The notes under the pieces: generated by a model
What the model was told of the DNA's origin: nothing
The model's database searches: none
What the model saw: only the letters and a program-made list of their open reading frames with translations
DNA from: Proteiniclasticum aestuarii
GTDB taxonomy: Bacteria; Bacillota; Clostridia; Clostridiales; Clostridiaceae
Reading direction: 5' to 3'
DNA: 64,000 nt
Assembly: GCF_017368455.1 (NCBI RefSeq)
Contig: NZ_JAFNJU010000005.1
Coordinates: 62,001-126,000, forward strand
Made by a program: the position numbers and the translations under genes
Shown here: one piece after another, positions 16,385 to 24,648 of the stretch
Layout of the letters: each line of letters starts with the position of its first letter
How positions within the stretch are numbered: the stretch's first letter is position 1

Positions 16385-17482
16385 ATGAGAGTAGCAATCA
16401 TCGGAGCAGGAAATTCCGGGCTTGCCATGGCGGCCCATATGAGCTTTACGGAGAACAAGGTATACCTATGGAATAGAAGTGAAGACAACATCTCGGATCT
16501 CATGAGAACCAGGAGAGTGGAAACCACAGGCGTGCTTGTGGGCGAATTCGAGCTGGAAATGGTGACCACGGATGTAGAAGAGGTGCTGTCCTGCGCGAAG
16601 GTTGTTCTGGTGACAACGCCTGCCACATCCCATCAGGGACTGGCAAGAATCATGGCGCCCTATCTTACGGATGAGCATATCGTGATCCTCAATCCAGGCA
16701 GAACCTTCGGGGCGGTGGATTTCAAAGATGAGCTTTTTAAGTCGGGCAATTTCAGCAATGTCCAGATTCTGGAAACCCAGACCATCATCTACACCTGCAG
16801 AAAACTCTCCCAGACCAGCGTCAACATCATCGCGCTGAAAAGGGACATTCTCATTTCCAGTTTCAGCGGAGTGGACCTGGATGAGCTTCTGAGAAGGATT
16901 CCGGATGAACTGAATAAGTTCTATAAAAAGGCGGACAGCATGGTGGAAACCTCCATCGGGAATGTGGGCATGATTCTTCACTGCGCACCGATGCTTCTGA
17001 ACACTGGATGGGTGGAATCCGATCAGAGCTTCAAGTACTACAGGGAAGGCATCAGCAGAACCATCGCCTCCTTCATCGAAAAAATCGACGAAGAGAGGCA
17101 GGAGGTGGCAAAGCTTCTGAATCACCCTGTCATATCGGCCAAGGAGTGGATGCGCCATTCCTACAACATCGATTGCGAAACGCTCTATGACTGCATCCAG
17201 AACAATCCATCCTATGAAGAGATCTCTGCGCCTCAAAGCCTTTCCTACCGATACATCTATGAGGACATTCCCTACGGACTGGTTCCTCTGGAAAGCATGG
17301 GCAAAGATCTGGGACTCCCCATGACCCATACGGAAATGGTCATCAACCTGGCCAATGCGCTTCTTCAGAAGGACTTCCGGGAAATCGGAAGAACGGCAGG
17401 GAAACTTCATTTTGATTACAAGCAGCTGATGAAGGGTGTGACCATAGACGAACTGGAAGCGGAAAACACAAAAAGGAGCTGA
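16385..17482 (+). CDS. NAD/NADP octopine/nopaline (opine) dehydrogenase family protein
   Basis: 365 residues. The N-terminal Rossmann domain starts with VAIIGAGNSG (GxGxxG at 7-12). The all-helical C-terminal part contains NVGMILHCAPMLLNTG and YEDIPYGLVPLESMGKDLGL, matching the opine dehydrogenase catalytic domain, where a His-containing segment binds the substrate. Such enzymes join a 2-oxoacid to an amino acid's amine by reduction, or the reverse. The next gene, a B12-binding protein, starts 4 bases after the stop and is translationally coupled. No known opine pathway uses B12, so the substrate is open. Confidence 0.82.
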   Translation: MRVAIIGAGNSGLAMAAHMSFTENKVYLWNRSEDNISDLMRTRRVETTGVLVGEFELEMVTTDVEEVLSCAKVVLVTTPATSHQGLARIMAPYLTDEHIVILNPGRTFGAVDFKDELFKSGNFSNVQILETQTIIYTCRKLSQTSVNIIALKRDILISSFSGVDLDELLRRIPDELNKFYKKADSMVETSIGNVGMILHCAPMLLNTGWVESDQSFKYYREGISRTIASFIEKIDEERQEVAKLLNHPVISAKEWMRHSYNIDCETLYDCIQNNPSYEEISAPQSLSYRYIYEDIPYGLVPLESMGKDLGLPMTHTEMVINLANALLQKDFREIGRTAGKLHFDYKQLMKGVTIDELEAENTKRS

Positions 17483-17486
17483 TTTT

Positions 17487-19142
17487 TTGAATAAAAAGAT
17501 GATTGTGGCATCCATAGGAAACTGTGTGCATGCTGCGGGAATATACAATTTCAGTGTACTGGCGAGAAAAGAAGGCTACGACGTGGAGTATATGGGCTCG
17601 GCGGTTCCCCTGAAGGAACTGGTGGGGGGCATCATTGAGTATGAGCCCCATGTGGTGGCCTTAAGCTACAGACTTTCGGAAGAAGGGGCCTATTATCTAC
17701 TGAAGGAGCTGGAGGGCATCATCAAGGAGCAGGGATTTTCTGACATCGTGTTCATCTTCGGTGGAACAGTGGAAACCGCCAAAGCGGCAAGAAAATTAGA
17801 CTATATCAGCAAGGTTTTTGATGGCAGCGAGGAACAGGCGGAAAGCATCATCTACCTGAGAAACATCGAAAAAGGCGTGGTGGAGGACGGAATGCCTCCT
17901 CAGAGCCTGAGAGAGAGAATAGAATGGAAAAAGCCATTTCCCATCATCCGTCATCACATCGGGCTGGAAACCATCGAGGCCACCTATGAAGACATCAAGG
18001 TGCTGGCCGAGAGCAGGCTGCTGGATGTGATCTCCCTGGCGCCGGACCAGAACTGTCAGGAATTCTACTTCCATCAGGAAGAGATGCCCAAGGGGGAAGA
18101 TGGTGCAGGGGGCGTGCCCATACGAAACGAAGAGCATCTGAGGATGATGTATGAAGCCACCAGGCGCGGAAACTACCCCATGATGAGATGCTATTCCGGC
18201 ACCAGAGACATCTATCCCTTCTCGAAGATTCTGAAAGAGACCGTGCACAATGCCTGGGCTGCCATTCCACTGACCTGGTACAGCCAGCTGGACAGAAGAA
18301 GCGACAGAGAGCTTCTCACCGCCATCAGGGAAAACATGGAAGCCATCGCCTACAATGCGGAAATGGGCGTGCCTGTGGAGATGAATGAGTCTCACCAGTG
18401 GGCACTCCGGTACTGCTCGGATGTCATTGAAGTGGCCATCAGCTACATCACGGCCAAGGTGGCGAAACACCTGGGCGTGAAGGATATGGTCATGCAGTAC
18501 ATGCTGGCCAATCCGCCTTCCATTTCCCCCATGATGGACCTGGCGAAAATGCAGGCGAAGATCGATCTCATGGGCGAGCTGGAGGATGATACCTTCCACA
18601 TCATCCGCATGGTGCGAACAGGACTGCTGGCTTATCCTGCAGACATGGACAAGGCCAAGGGGCTCATCGCATCCACCATGTTCTACGGATCCTTCCTGAA
18701 ACCGGATATCGTTCATGTGGTGTCCTATTCGGAAGCGGTGAAGAGAGCCACCAGCAAGGAGATCCTGGAGAGCATCCGTATTGTGAACAAGTCCATGGAA
18801 ATCGCCGAGCGTGGTCTTCTGGAGAACCTTCATGAGGATCCGACGTTCAAGGAAAGACTGGAATATCTGAAATCCGAAGTGAGATACCTGCTCCGTGAGA
18901 TCAGTAAGATCAAAGACGTGGAGGATCCTCTGGTGGACCCTGAAGTCATCCACCTGGCCATCAAGGAAGGGCTCCTGGATGCGCCTGGCCTGAAAGGGTT
19001 CAGTGTGGCCCAGGGGAATTTCAGAACGGAAATCCATGAAGGATATCATGTGACCATGGACGAGGATGGAACCATCCTGGATGAGGAAACCCGTATCGAA
19101 AGAGTGCGGGAAATCAACAGGAAGAAGCAGGGTGCCCTGTAG
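17487..19142 (+). CDS. Cobalamin-binding, TIM-barrel-like protein of unknown pathway
   Basis: 551 residues from TTG 17487, whose AGGAG lies 8 bases upstream; the next ATG at 17499 is too far from it. Residues 1-130 match the cobalamin-binding fold: CVHAAG (13-18) corresponds to the DxHxxG motif, ALSYRLSEEG to the Ser segment, and FGGTVE to the GG loop. His15, the cobalt ligand, is kept, but the motif's Asp is Cys13. Residues 150-480 resemble a mutase-type TIM barrel (MMRCYSGTRD, AAIPLTWYSQLDRRSDREL, MEAIAYNAEMGVPVEMN). The order B12 domain then barrel differs from methylmalonyl-CoA mutase. The reaction is unknown. Confidence 0.75.
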   Translation: MNKKMIVASIGNCVHAAGIYNFSVLARKEGYDVEYMGSAVPLKELVGGIIEYEPHVVALSYRLSEEGAYYLLKELEGIIKEQGFSDIVFIFGGTVETAKAARKLDYISKVFDGSEEQAESIIYLRNIEKGVVEDGMPPQSLRERIEWKKPFPIIRHHIGLETIEATYEDIKVLAESRLLDVISLAPDQNCQEFYFHQEEMPKGEDGAGGVPIRNEEHLRMMYEATRRGNYPMMRCYSGTRDIYPFSKILKETVHNAWAAIPLTWYSQLDRRSDRELLTAIRENMEAIAYNAEMGVPVEMNESHQWALRYCSDVIEVAISYITAKVAKHLGVKDMVMQYMLANPPSISPMMDLAKMQAKIDLMGELEDDTFHIIRMVRTGLLAYPADMDKAKGLIASTMFYGSFLKPDIVHVVSYSEAVKRATSKEILESIRIVNKSMEIAERGLLENLHEDPTFKERLEYLKSEVRYLLREISKIKDVEDPLVDPEVIHLAIKEGLLDAPGLKGFSVAQGNFRTEIHEGYHVTMDEDGTILDEETRIERVREINRKKQGAL

Positions 19143-19184
19143 AATGTACTCAGCCATCAGGTGAAAAAGTGAAATAGAGCAAAA

Positions 19185-19226
19185 AAGATCCTTCCACCTG
19201 ATCTGCAGGATGGAAGGATCTTCTTG
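19185..19226 (+). terminator. Terminator after the B12-binding gene
   Basis: AAGATCCTTCCA (19185-19196) pairs with TGGAAGGATCTT (19211-19222). An A run on the left side makes it usable in both directions. Confidence 0.75.
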
Positions 19227-19269
19227 TAAAGGACGGAAATCGGCTTCAGAGATAAGACAGCCCATGGAA

Positions 19270-19479
19270 TCAGTAGCTGCCTTCTTCATTCGGCATGATG
19301 ACTGCGCAGATGAGATAGATGATGATGGAAGGTCCGGGCAGCAGGGAGAAGATGATGAATCCGATTCGAAGGAGATTGGCATCAATGCCAAAATACTCCG
19401 CGAATCCTCCAAGGACCCCGAAGAGCCACTTGTTGGTGGATGACTTGGTTAGCTTTTTATTCTGATTCAATGTCTGCAC
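19270..19479 (-). CDS. PspC-domain protein
   Basis: 69 residues with the PspC pattern: KWLFGVLGGFAEYFGIDANL followed by LRIGFIIFSLLPGPSIIIYL and ending AVIMPNEE. It has a charged N-terminus and one or two membrane helices. PspC proteins respond to envelope stress. It is a single gene facing the B12 operon, with a T-rich stretch between its start and the next gene. No other psp or lia gene is near, so its partners are not known here. Confidence 0.88.
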   Translation of the reverse strand: MQTLNQNKKLTKSSTNKWLFGVLGGFAEYFGIDANLLRIGFIIFSLLPGPSIIIYLICAVIMPNEEGSY

Positions 19480-19684
19480 CTCTTTTTCTTACTATTTGTG
19501 TCCATTGTAAGGGTGCTAAATTAAAAAATGATGAAAAGGCAATGAAAGGAAGATGAAAAATAACTGTTAATTATGAGATTCTGTCAGAAAAAAACACATA
19601 TCTTTATCGAAATTGCTGTATACTATATAACATAGACTTAATTACCACATTAGGTTCAGAATAATTACAATTGAGAGGTGTCCC

Positions 19685-21430
19685 ATGAAAAAAGAATTTT
19701 CCCTGAGTAAGGGTAAAGCCATGATCAATTTTTCGGCCAAGTACTGCGATACCATTGAAAAGATTCTGGAATCAGATTCTTTCCGCAGAGTGACCGTGAC
19801 CTATCTTGAATCCATTGCGAAGAGAAATACCCAGAACTACAAGAGACTGGTCTCCATCTATGAGGGAGACACCATCAGTGAACTCACGGACAAGATGGTG
19901 GAAGTGCTGAAGCTTCTGACCTTATTCCACAGAGAAGAAGTGATCAAGATCCGATGTGACTATGAGCCGCTTCTCTCCGACCCGGACTGGTTCTCGGCGC
20001 TGCTGGAGGATTTCTATGCCTTCTGGAGAAGACTGGAAAGATACTCCGTCATTCAGAACAGAAGGAATACCGATGGACTGGCGCAGACCAGCTTCATCGA
20101 TGCCAATCATAAGTTCACGAACCTCATTCTGGAGCTGTATCGAAAGATCGGAAGAAATGTGCTGGGTTATGAACCCAATGTCTTCAGACAGGTTCCAGCG
20201 GGCGTCAATGCCGGTGTGATCCTGCAGGAGACCCTATGGCCCATCCCCAAGGGATACGAGATCCTGAGCGATATTCCGTTCATCAGTGCCATCGTCATGG
20301 ATTCCCCTTTCATTTCCTATCCGAAGAAGAACAAGAGAGACGGCATCTTCCAGGAGACTTTTGTGAATCCTATGGATGAAGCCTACCTGAACAGAGACCA
20401 CTTCTTCTGCTATCCAGCGAAGATCGGTAAGCTCACCGCATTTCTTTATTTCCACAGAGACCTGATGGCTCATGGAATCAGCCTGTCCAATCTCTTCGAG
20501 ATGGCCAGAGAAGAAGAATACGTGGGCAGAAAACCTGATATCGTCTATGTGTTCGGTGGAAGAAACTCCAATGAAGAGCTGGGCAATGTGTTCTACGATG
20601 ATACGAAAAACGACATCATGCTTGGTTTTGTGCCATACAGCGACGAAATCGACTACTTCGGATACATGAAGAAGATGAGTCTTACCCTTCATAATCTCAT
20701 CATGATCAAGAGAGGACATCTTCCAATCCATGGAGCCATGGTGAACATCAACATGAAGAACGGCAAGTCCGCCAATGTGGTCATCATGGGAGACTCCGGT
20801 GCAGGAAAGTCCGAATCTCTCGAAGCGCTGAGAAGTCTTTCCGAAGACCATATCAGTGATATGACCATCATCTTTGATGACATGGGCTTCTTCACTCTGG
20901 AGAACGGAAAAGTCATGGGATACGGAACCGAAATCGGTGCCTTCGTCAGACTGGATGATCTGGATCAGGGCTATGCCTTCAAGGAGATCGACCGATCCAT
21001 CTTCATGAATCCGGATAAGACCAATGCAAGACTGGTCATGCCTGTAGCCACCTACAAGGAAGTCGTCAAGGGCTATCCTGTGGACCTGTTCCTTTATGCC
21101 AACAACTACAAGGTGCTGGCAGAAGGAGAACCAGGCGTAAGATACTTCAAGGATCAGAACGAAGCCAAGGAGATCTTCCGTTCCGGCAAGAGAATGGCCA
21201 AGGGAACCACAACGGAAAATGGTCTCGTGGAGTCCTACTTCGCCAATCCGTTCGGACCGCTGCAGAAAAGCGAGGACACCGACAAACTTCTGGACATCTT
21301 CTTTACTGCACTGTTCAAGAACAAGATCAAGGTGGGCGAAATCTACACCCAGCTTGGAGTTCCAGACAAGGAGAAGAGTGGTCCAAGAGATGCGGCCATG
21401 GAGCTCTTCAAGGAAATCACCAGTCTGTAG
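19685..21430 (+). CDS. Divergent ATP-PEP-carboxykinase-like P-loop protein
   Basis: 581 residues. The P-loop GDSGAGKSE lies near residue 370, replacing the GxSGTGKTT of ATP-dependent PEP carboxykinase. An acidic motif IIFDDMG follows. DKTNARLVMPV matches the ENTRxxYPI segment whose Arg binds PEP. IFRSGKRMAKGTTTENG with SYFANPFGP aligns with the carboxykinase FLSGxTAKLAGTE...CFG ending. The N-terminal 350 residues are not alike. The P-loop also resembles HPr kinase (GDSGxGKSE), so a protein-kinase-like activity is possible. A terminator follows. It is not a canonical metabolic PckA; function is unknown. Confidence 0.65.
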   Translation: MKKEFSLSKGKAMINFSAKYCDTIEKILESDSFRRVTVTYLESIAKRNTQNYKRLVSIYEGDTISELTDKMVEVLKLLTLFHREEVIKIRCDYEPLLSDPDWFSALLEDFYAFWRRLERYSVIQNRRNTDGLAQTSFIDANHKFTNLILELYRKIGRNVLGYEPNVFRQVPAGVNAGVILQETLWPIPKGYEILSDIPFISAIVMDSPFISYPKKNKRDGIFQETFVNPMDEAYLNRDHFFCYPAKIGKLTAFLYFHRDLMAHGISLSNLFEMAREEEYVGRKPDIVYVFGGRNSNEELGNVFYDDTKNDIMLGFVPYSDEIDYFGYMKKMSLTLHNLIMIKRGHLPIHGAMVNINMKNGKSANVVIMGDSGAGKSESLEALRSLSEDHISDMTIIFDDMGFFTLENGKVMGYGTEIGAFVRLDDLDQGYAFKEIDRSIFMNPDKTNARLVMPVATYKEVVKGYPVDLFLYANNYKVLAEGEPGVRYFKDQNEAKEIFRSGKRMAKGTTTENGLVESYFANPFGPLQKSEDTDKLLDIFFTALFKNKIKVGEIYTQLGVPDKEKSGPRDAAMELFKEITSL

Positions 21431-21467
21431 CAGAGCAAGAATCAAGAATAATGAATAATGAATAATG

Positions 21468-21510
21468 AAATGAGGTATCTCCAGTTCGTTCTGGAAATAC
21501 CTCATTTTTA
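21468..21510 (+). terminator. Intrinsic terminator after PEPCK-like gene
   Basis: AAATGAGGTAT pairs with ATACCTCATTT, an inner CCAG-CTGG extends the stem, then a T run. Confidence 0.85.
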
Positions 21511-21521
21511 TGATGTTTCTG

Positions 21522-21764
21522 CTAGATCTTTTTTGAGAACTCATCCGGATTTCTTTTCTCGACTTCTTCCTGGTCCACACAGGGATGATCCTTGATGTCC
21601 TTCACTTCTTCGTCCGTCGGGTCCACATACTCGGTCTCGAATTCATTGATTTTAAGATTCTTTTCCTTCAGCTCCAGCTCATCATACTTGTTCATGTTCT
21701 CTGCTTCGAAATGAGATTCGGCTTCATCGATCTTCTCCTGCCTGAATTTCTCTTTTTCATTCAT
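21522..21764 (-). CDS. Small acidic/charged protein of unknown function
   Basis: About 80 residues from ATG 21764, nine bases after AGGAG; ATGs at 21773 and 21770 abut that site. It is rich in Glu, Lys and Asp, has one Cys (HPCVDQ), and no hydrophobic segment, and looks largely helical then disordered. I do not recognise a family. It is a single gene, convergent with the PEPCK-like gene and divergent from the next aldo/keto reductase. The good ribosome binding site supports a real gene. Confidence 0.55.
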   Translation of the reverse strand: MNEKEKFRQEKIDEAESHFEAENMNKYDELELKEKNLKINEFETEYVDPTDEEVKDIKDHPCVDQEEVEKRNPDEFSKKI

Positions 21765-22020
21765 TTTCATCATCTCCTAATAAGTAATCCTTTACATTTC
21801 TATCATACAACAGAGATGGATTCCTTGCCTATGGGTTTTTCGGAAGATTAACGGATTATTGTCAATTTATCTGATTCCTTTTTTATAGGCTCCAGGATGG
21901 ATTCCATGGAAAGGGAATGGAAACAGCAGACGGATCCATGGTAAAAATTGATAAGTGCACTGAAAAAAGGATATAATGTACATAACAGTAATTCAGAGGA
22001 TAAGAAAAAGGAGGAAGGAA

Positions 22021-22923
22021 ATGGAAAAAGTAAGATTATCCGATACCCTGATCATGGATCGGATCATACATGGCCACTGGAGACTCATGGACTGGAAAAT
22101 GACCAGAGAGGAACTGCTTCATTTCACGGAAGAAGTCATGGATCTGGGCATCACCACAGTGGACACGGCAGACATATACGGCGGGTTTTCCTGTGAGGAA
22201 GCCTTCGGAGATGCGCTGAAGCTGAAGAAGGGACTCCGGGAGAAACTGACCATCGTGACCAAATGCGGCATTGTGTTTCCCTGTGAAAACAGACCGCAGT
22301 ATGAGACCCATCACTATGACAATTCCAGAAAGCATATCATCCAGTCAGCAGAAAGGTCACTGAAGAATTTCGGAACAGATTATCTGGACCTTCTTCTGAT
22401 TCACAGACCGTCCCCTTTCATGGATCCTGCTGAAGTCAGTGAAGCATTCAGACAGCTCTATGATTCCGGAAAAGTGAGAAACTTCGGTGTATCCAATTAC
22501 GAGAGCACCAAATTCGAGATGCTGAGCTCTTATACTGAATATCCCCTGGTGACCAATCAGGTGGAGATTTCACCACTGCATCTGGATGTGTTTCAGGACG
22601 GCACCATGGACCATCTCATGACAAGAGGACTCTATCCCATGGCATGGTCTCCTATGGCAGGAGGAGAACTCTTCACAGGAGATTCCCAGCGGGTGAAGAA
22701 TGTGAGAAGCACACTGCTTTCCATAGGAGAGAAGTATGGTGAGACAAGGCTTGATACCCTGGCCTTTGCGTTTCTCACCAGTCATCCGGGTAAGATTCTG
22801 CCCATCGTGGGATCAGGAAAGATCGATCGCATAAAGAATGCCATGGACGCACTGAAAATCCAGTTCACACAGGAAGAGTGGCTGTCTGTATATAAGGCAT
22901 CCATCGGGAAGAATCTGCCATAA
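22021..22923 (+). CDS. Aldo/keto reductase (YdhF-like)
   Basis: 300 residues from ATG 22021, which has AAGGAGG upstream; an in-frame ATG at 21976 lacks a site. Tetrad residues are seen in DTADIYGGFSCEEAFG (Asp, Tyr), VTKCGIV (Lys) and LLLIHRPS (His). The C-terminal GSGKIDRIKNAMDALKI is the NADPH-binding part. The sequence is of the YdhF subgroup, distinct from the other aldo/keto reductase at 14.6-15.5 kb. A membrane protein gene follows after 27 bases, so the two may share an mRNA. The substrate is not known. Confidence 0.88.
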   Translation: MEKVRLSDTLIMDRIIHGHWRLMDWKMTREELLHFTEEVMDLGITTVDTADIYGGFSCEEAFGDALKLKKGLREKLTIVTKCGIVFPCENRPQYETHHYDNSRKHIIQSAERSLKNFGTDYLDLLLIHRPSPFMDPAEVSEAFRQLYDSGKVRNFGVSNYESTKFEMLSSYTEYPLVTNQVEISPLHLDVFQDGTMDHLMTRGLYPMAWSPMAGGELFTGDSQRVKNVRSTLLSIGEKYGETRLDTLAFAFLTSHPGKILPIVGSGKIDRIKNAMDALKIQFTQEEWLSVYKASIGKNLP

Positions 22924-22950
22924 TGAACAAAAATAGTCGGGGGGTGCATC

Positions 22951-23763
22951 ATGAAAAACACCAATGATCCAAATCATGAAAAAGAGAAAGTGACACTGGG
23001 AGAGGAAACCTTTGAATCCTTGCCAGAAGTCCAGGAAGAAAAGCCAGTGAAACACGAGGAGAATGAAATCATCGAAGTGGATGAGGTTCTTGTTGCGGAC
23101 GAGGGCAAAGAGAAAAAAATCAAAAAACCTGGAAGAATGAAGTTCTTCGGGATTCTGGCAGCCATCGTGGCGGTCATCACCATATTCGCGGAAGCCATCA
23201 GAGAAATGATCTTCAGAGCGGAGGACTCACTGCTGTTTTTGCCCAAAGGCGGTCTATTCATACCGCCGGTGGGGGTCATTCTCATTTCCATCGGAGTGAT
23301 TCTGACCATCATCGCATTCATTTCGCTTTTCAATCGACAGGGCAAACTGTCCAAACAGCAGAAATGGATTTCGGTTCTGATCGGAATTGTACTGGTGGTC
23401 ATAGGAATCAGCACCTTCTTCCGATTCGTGGATTTCCGTGGGAACACCATCGTGGACCGGACCATGCTGACGAACACTTCCTACACCTATCTGGAAGTGG
23501 TGGAGGTCAATGCCTATGTGGAGGCGGAAGGGGAAGGGAACAGCCTGTTCTACAACTTCAATCTCCAGAAGAGCGGGTCAGGAAAGACCCGAAGCTATGA
23601 TGTGAAGATCACGGACAGGAATATGGATGACGTGAAGAGCATTGATTCCAGAATCAGCAACTCCGTCAGAAACAACATCAACAGCAGCGCAGTGGATGAA
23701 ATGGTGAAACTTGGCATGTACACCAGAGATGAGGCGCTGAAGCTGTTCAATTTCGAAGAATAA
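22951..23763 (+). CDS. Membrane protein of unknown function with acidic N-terminus
   Basis: 270 residues. Residues 1-55 are acidic and lysine-rich and would be cytosolic; three hydrophobic segments follow (about 65-82, 105-125 and 132-148). The remaining 120 residues are soluble, with the pattern VEVVEVNAYVEAEGEGNSLF and SRISNSVRNNINSSAVDEMV, likely outside the membrane. I do not recognise the family. It starts 27 bases after the aldo/keto reductase stop and is followed by a strong terminator, so it probably ends that operon. Confidence 0.6.
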   Translation: MKNTNDPNHEKEKVTLGEETFESLPEVQEEKPVKHEENEIIEVDEVLVADEGKEKKIKKPGRMKFFGILAAIVAVITIFAEAIREMIFRAEDSLLFLPKGGLFIPPVGVILISIGVILTIIAFISLFNRQGKLSKQQKWISVLIGIVLVVIGISTFFRFVDFRGNTIVDRTMLTNTSYTYLEVVEVNAYVEAEGEGNSLFYNFNLQKSGSGKTRSYDVKITDRNMDDVKSIDSRISNSVRNNINSSAVDEMVKLGMYTRDEALKLFNFEE

Positions 23764-23777
23764 TCAATTCAAGTGTG

Positions 23778-23817
23778 AAAAGCCCTGCATTCAGCAATGT
23801 GATATGCAGGGCTTTTT
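23778..23817 (+). terminator. Intrinsic terminator after membrane protein gene
   Basis: AAAAGCCCTGCAT pairs with ATGCAGGGCTTTTT. Confidence 0.85.
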
Positions 23818-23873
23818 CAGCGTTTTTCCAACAAATGCAGTGCAGTTTCCATCTCCACTTTGAAACAGGCATA

Positions 23874-23929
23874 TTGACAATCATCGATATGATGTGTAGC
23901 ATTAGGGGTGGATATCGATAAGTATCGAT
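23874..23929 (+). promoter_or_regulatory. ars operon promoter and ArsR operator
   Basis: TTGACA (23874-23879), 17 bases, then TAGCAT (23897-23902). ATCGAT occurs three times: 23883-23888, 23914-23919 and 23924-23929; the last two form the perfect palindrome ATCGATA-AG-TATCGAT (23914-23929). Binding of the encoded ArsR here would block transcription until arsenite arrives. Confidence 0.7.
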
Positions 23930-23950
23930 TTGATGAAGGGGAGTAAATTC

Positions 23951-24301
23951 ATGAAAATGTCATTCAGTGAATATGTACCAGTATTCAAAGCCATCTCCGA
24001 TGAGACAAGGCTCAGAATCATAGACTTATTATCAAGCCAGAAGCTCTGCGCATGCGATCTTCTGGAACAGTTCAGCATATCCCAGTCCACACTGAGCTAC
24101 CATATGAAGATCCTGTCCGACAGCGGACTGGTAAGAGGCGAAAAGGAAGGTTCCTGGGTAAGATATGCCCTGAATCAGGAGCGCATGAATGAGGTCATGG
24201 ACTTTCTCGCAGAAATCACAAGAGAGAAGGAATATGACATACAAAGTGTGTGTGAACCAGGCAACATAAGAATGGAAAGCACTCAGGAAAAAAGAAGCTA
24301 A
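23951..24301 (+). CDS. arsR: ArsR-family arsenic-responsive repressor
   Basis: 116 residues from ATG 23951 with AAGGGGAG upstream. The winged-helix core reads FKAISDETRLRIIDLL, then KLCACDLL with the paired cysteines that bind As(III) in ArsR, then QFSISQSTLSYHMKIL (recognition helix) and VRGEKEGSWVRYAL (wing). It heads an operon with arsD, a Cys-rich gene and arsA, and its likely operator palindrome covers the start point. It would repress the operon and release it on binding arsenite or antimonite. Confidence 0.92.
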   Translation: MKMSFSEYVPVFKAISDETRLRIIDLLSSQKLCACDLLEQFSISQSTLSYHMKILSDSGLVRGEKEGSWVRYALNQERMNEVMDFLAEITREKEYDIQSVCEPGNIRMESTQEKRS

Positions 24302-24313
24302 GGAGGAAAAGAC

Positions 24314-24631
24314 ATGAAGAAAATGGCAATCTACGAACCGGCAATGTGCTGCTCCACAGGAGTATGCGGAGTTGGAGTGGATGAGGATCTTTTGAGAATC
24401 TCCACCGTTTTATCCACGCTGAAAAAGAATGATGTGGTGGTGGAGAGATACAATCTGTCCAGTTCACCTCAGGCATTCATCACGAATCCTGTTGTCAATG
24501 GACACATCAGGGAAAAAGGACTGGATGTATTTCCCATCACCTTGGTGGATGATGAGATTGTACTCTCAGGAAGATATCCATCCAATGAAGAATTCATAAC
24601 ACTTTTAGACTTATCAGAAAATATCATATAG
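24314..24631 (+). CDS. arsD: ArsD arsenite metallochaperone
   Basis: 105 residues. Cys12, Cys13 and Cys18 in CCSTGVC are at exactly the positions of the three thiolates that carry As(III) in characterised ArsD. The rest is a thioredoxin-like fold with FPITLVDDEIVLSGRYP. ArsD hands arsenite to the ArsA ATPase, raising its affinity, and is a weak repressor. The gene follows arsR after 12 bases and precedes a Cys-rich gene with the same C-terminal motif pattern. Its presence next to arsA supports a working chaperone pair. Confidence 0.95.
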   Translation: MKKMAIYEPAMCCSTGVCGVGVDEDLLRISTVLSTLKKNDVVVERYNLSSSPQAFITNPVVNGHIREKGLDVFPITLVDDEIVLSGRYPSNEEFITLLDLSENII

Positions 24632-24648
24632 AGAAAAGGGGAGAAATA

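Noticed and set aside
16466-17548. 360-residue minus-strand frame opposite the opine dehydrogenase gene
   Set aside because: No start signal and composition typical of an antisense shadow.
17796-19412. Long reading frame on the minus strand opposite the B12-binding protein gene
   Set aside because: It is rich in His and Gln runs, lacks a ribosome binding site at its start and has no recognisable domain. The plus-strand frame has a clear B12 motif, so this is a shadow.
20234-21580. Long minus-strand reading frame opposite the PEPCK-like gene
   Set aside because: No domain or ribosome binding site, and it extends across the terminator. The plus frame carries the P-loop, so this is a shadow.
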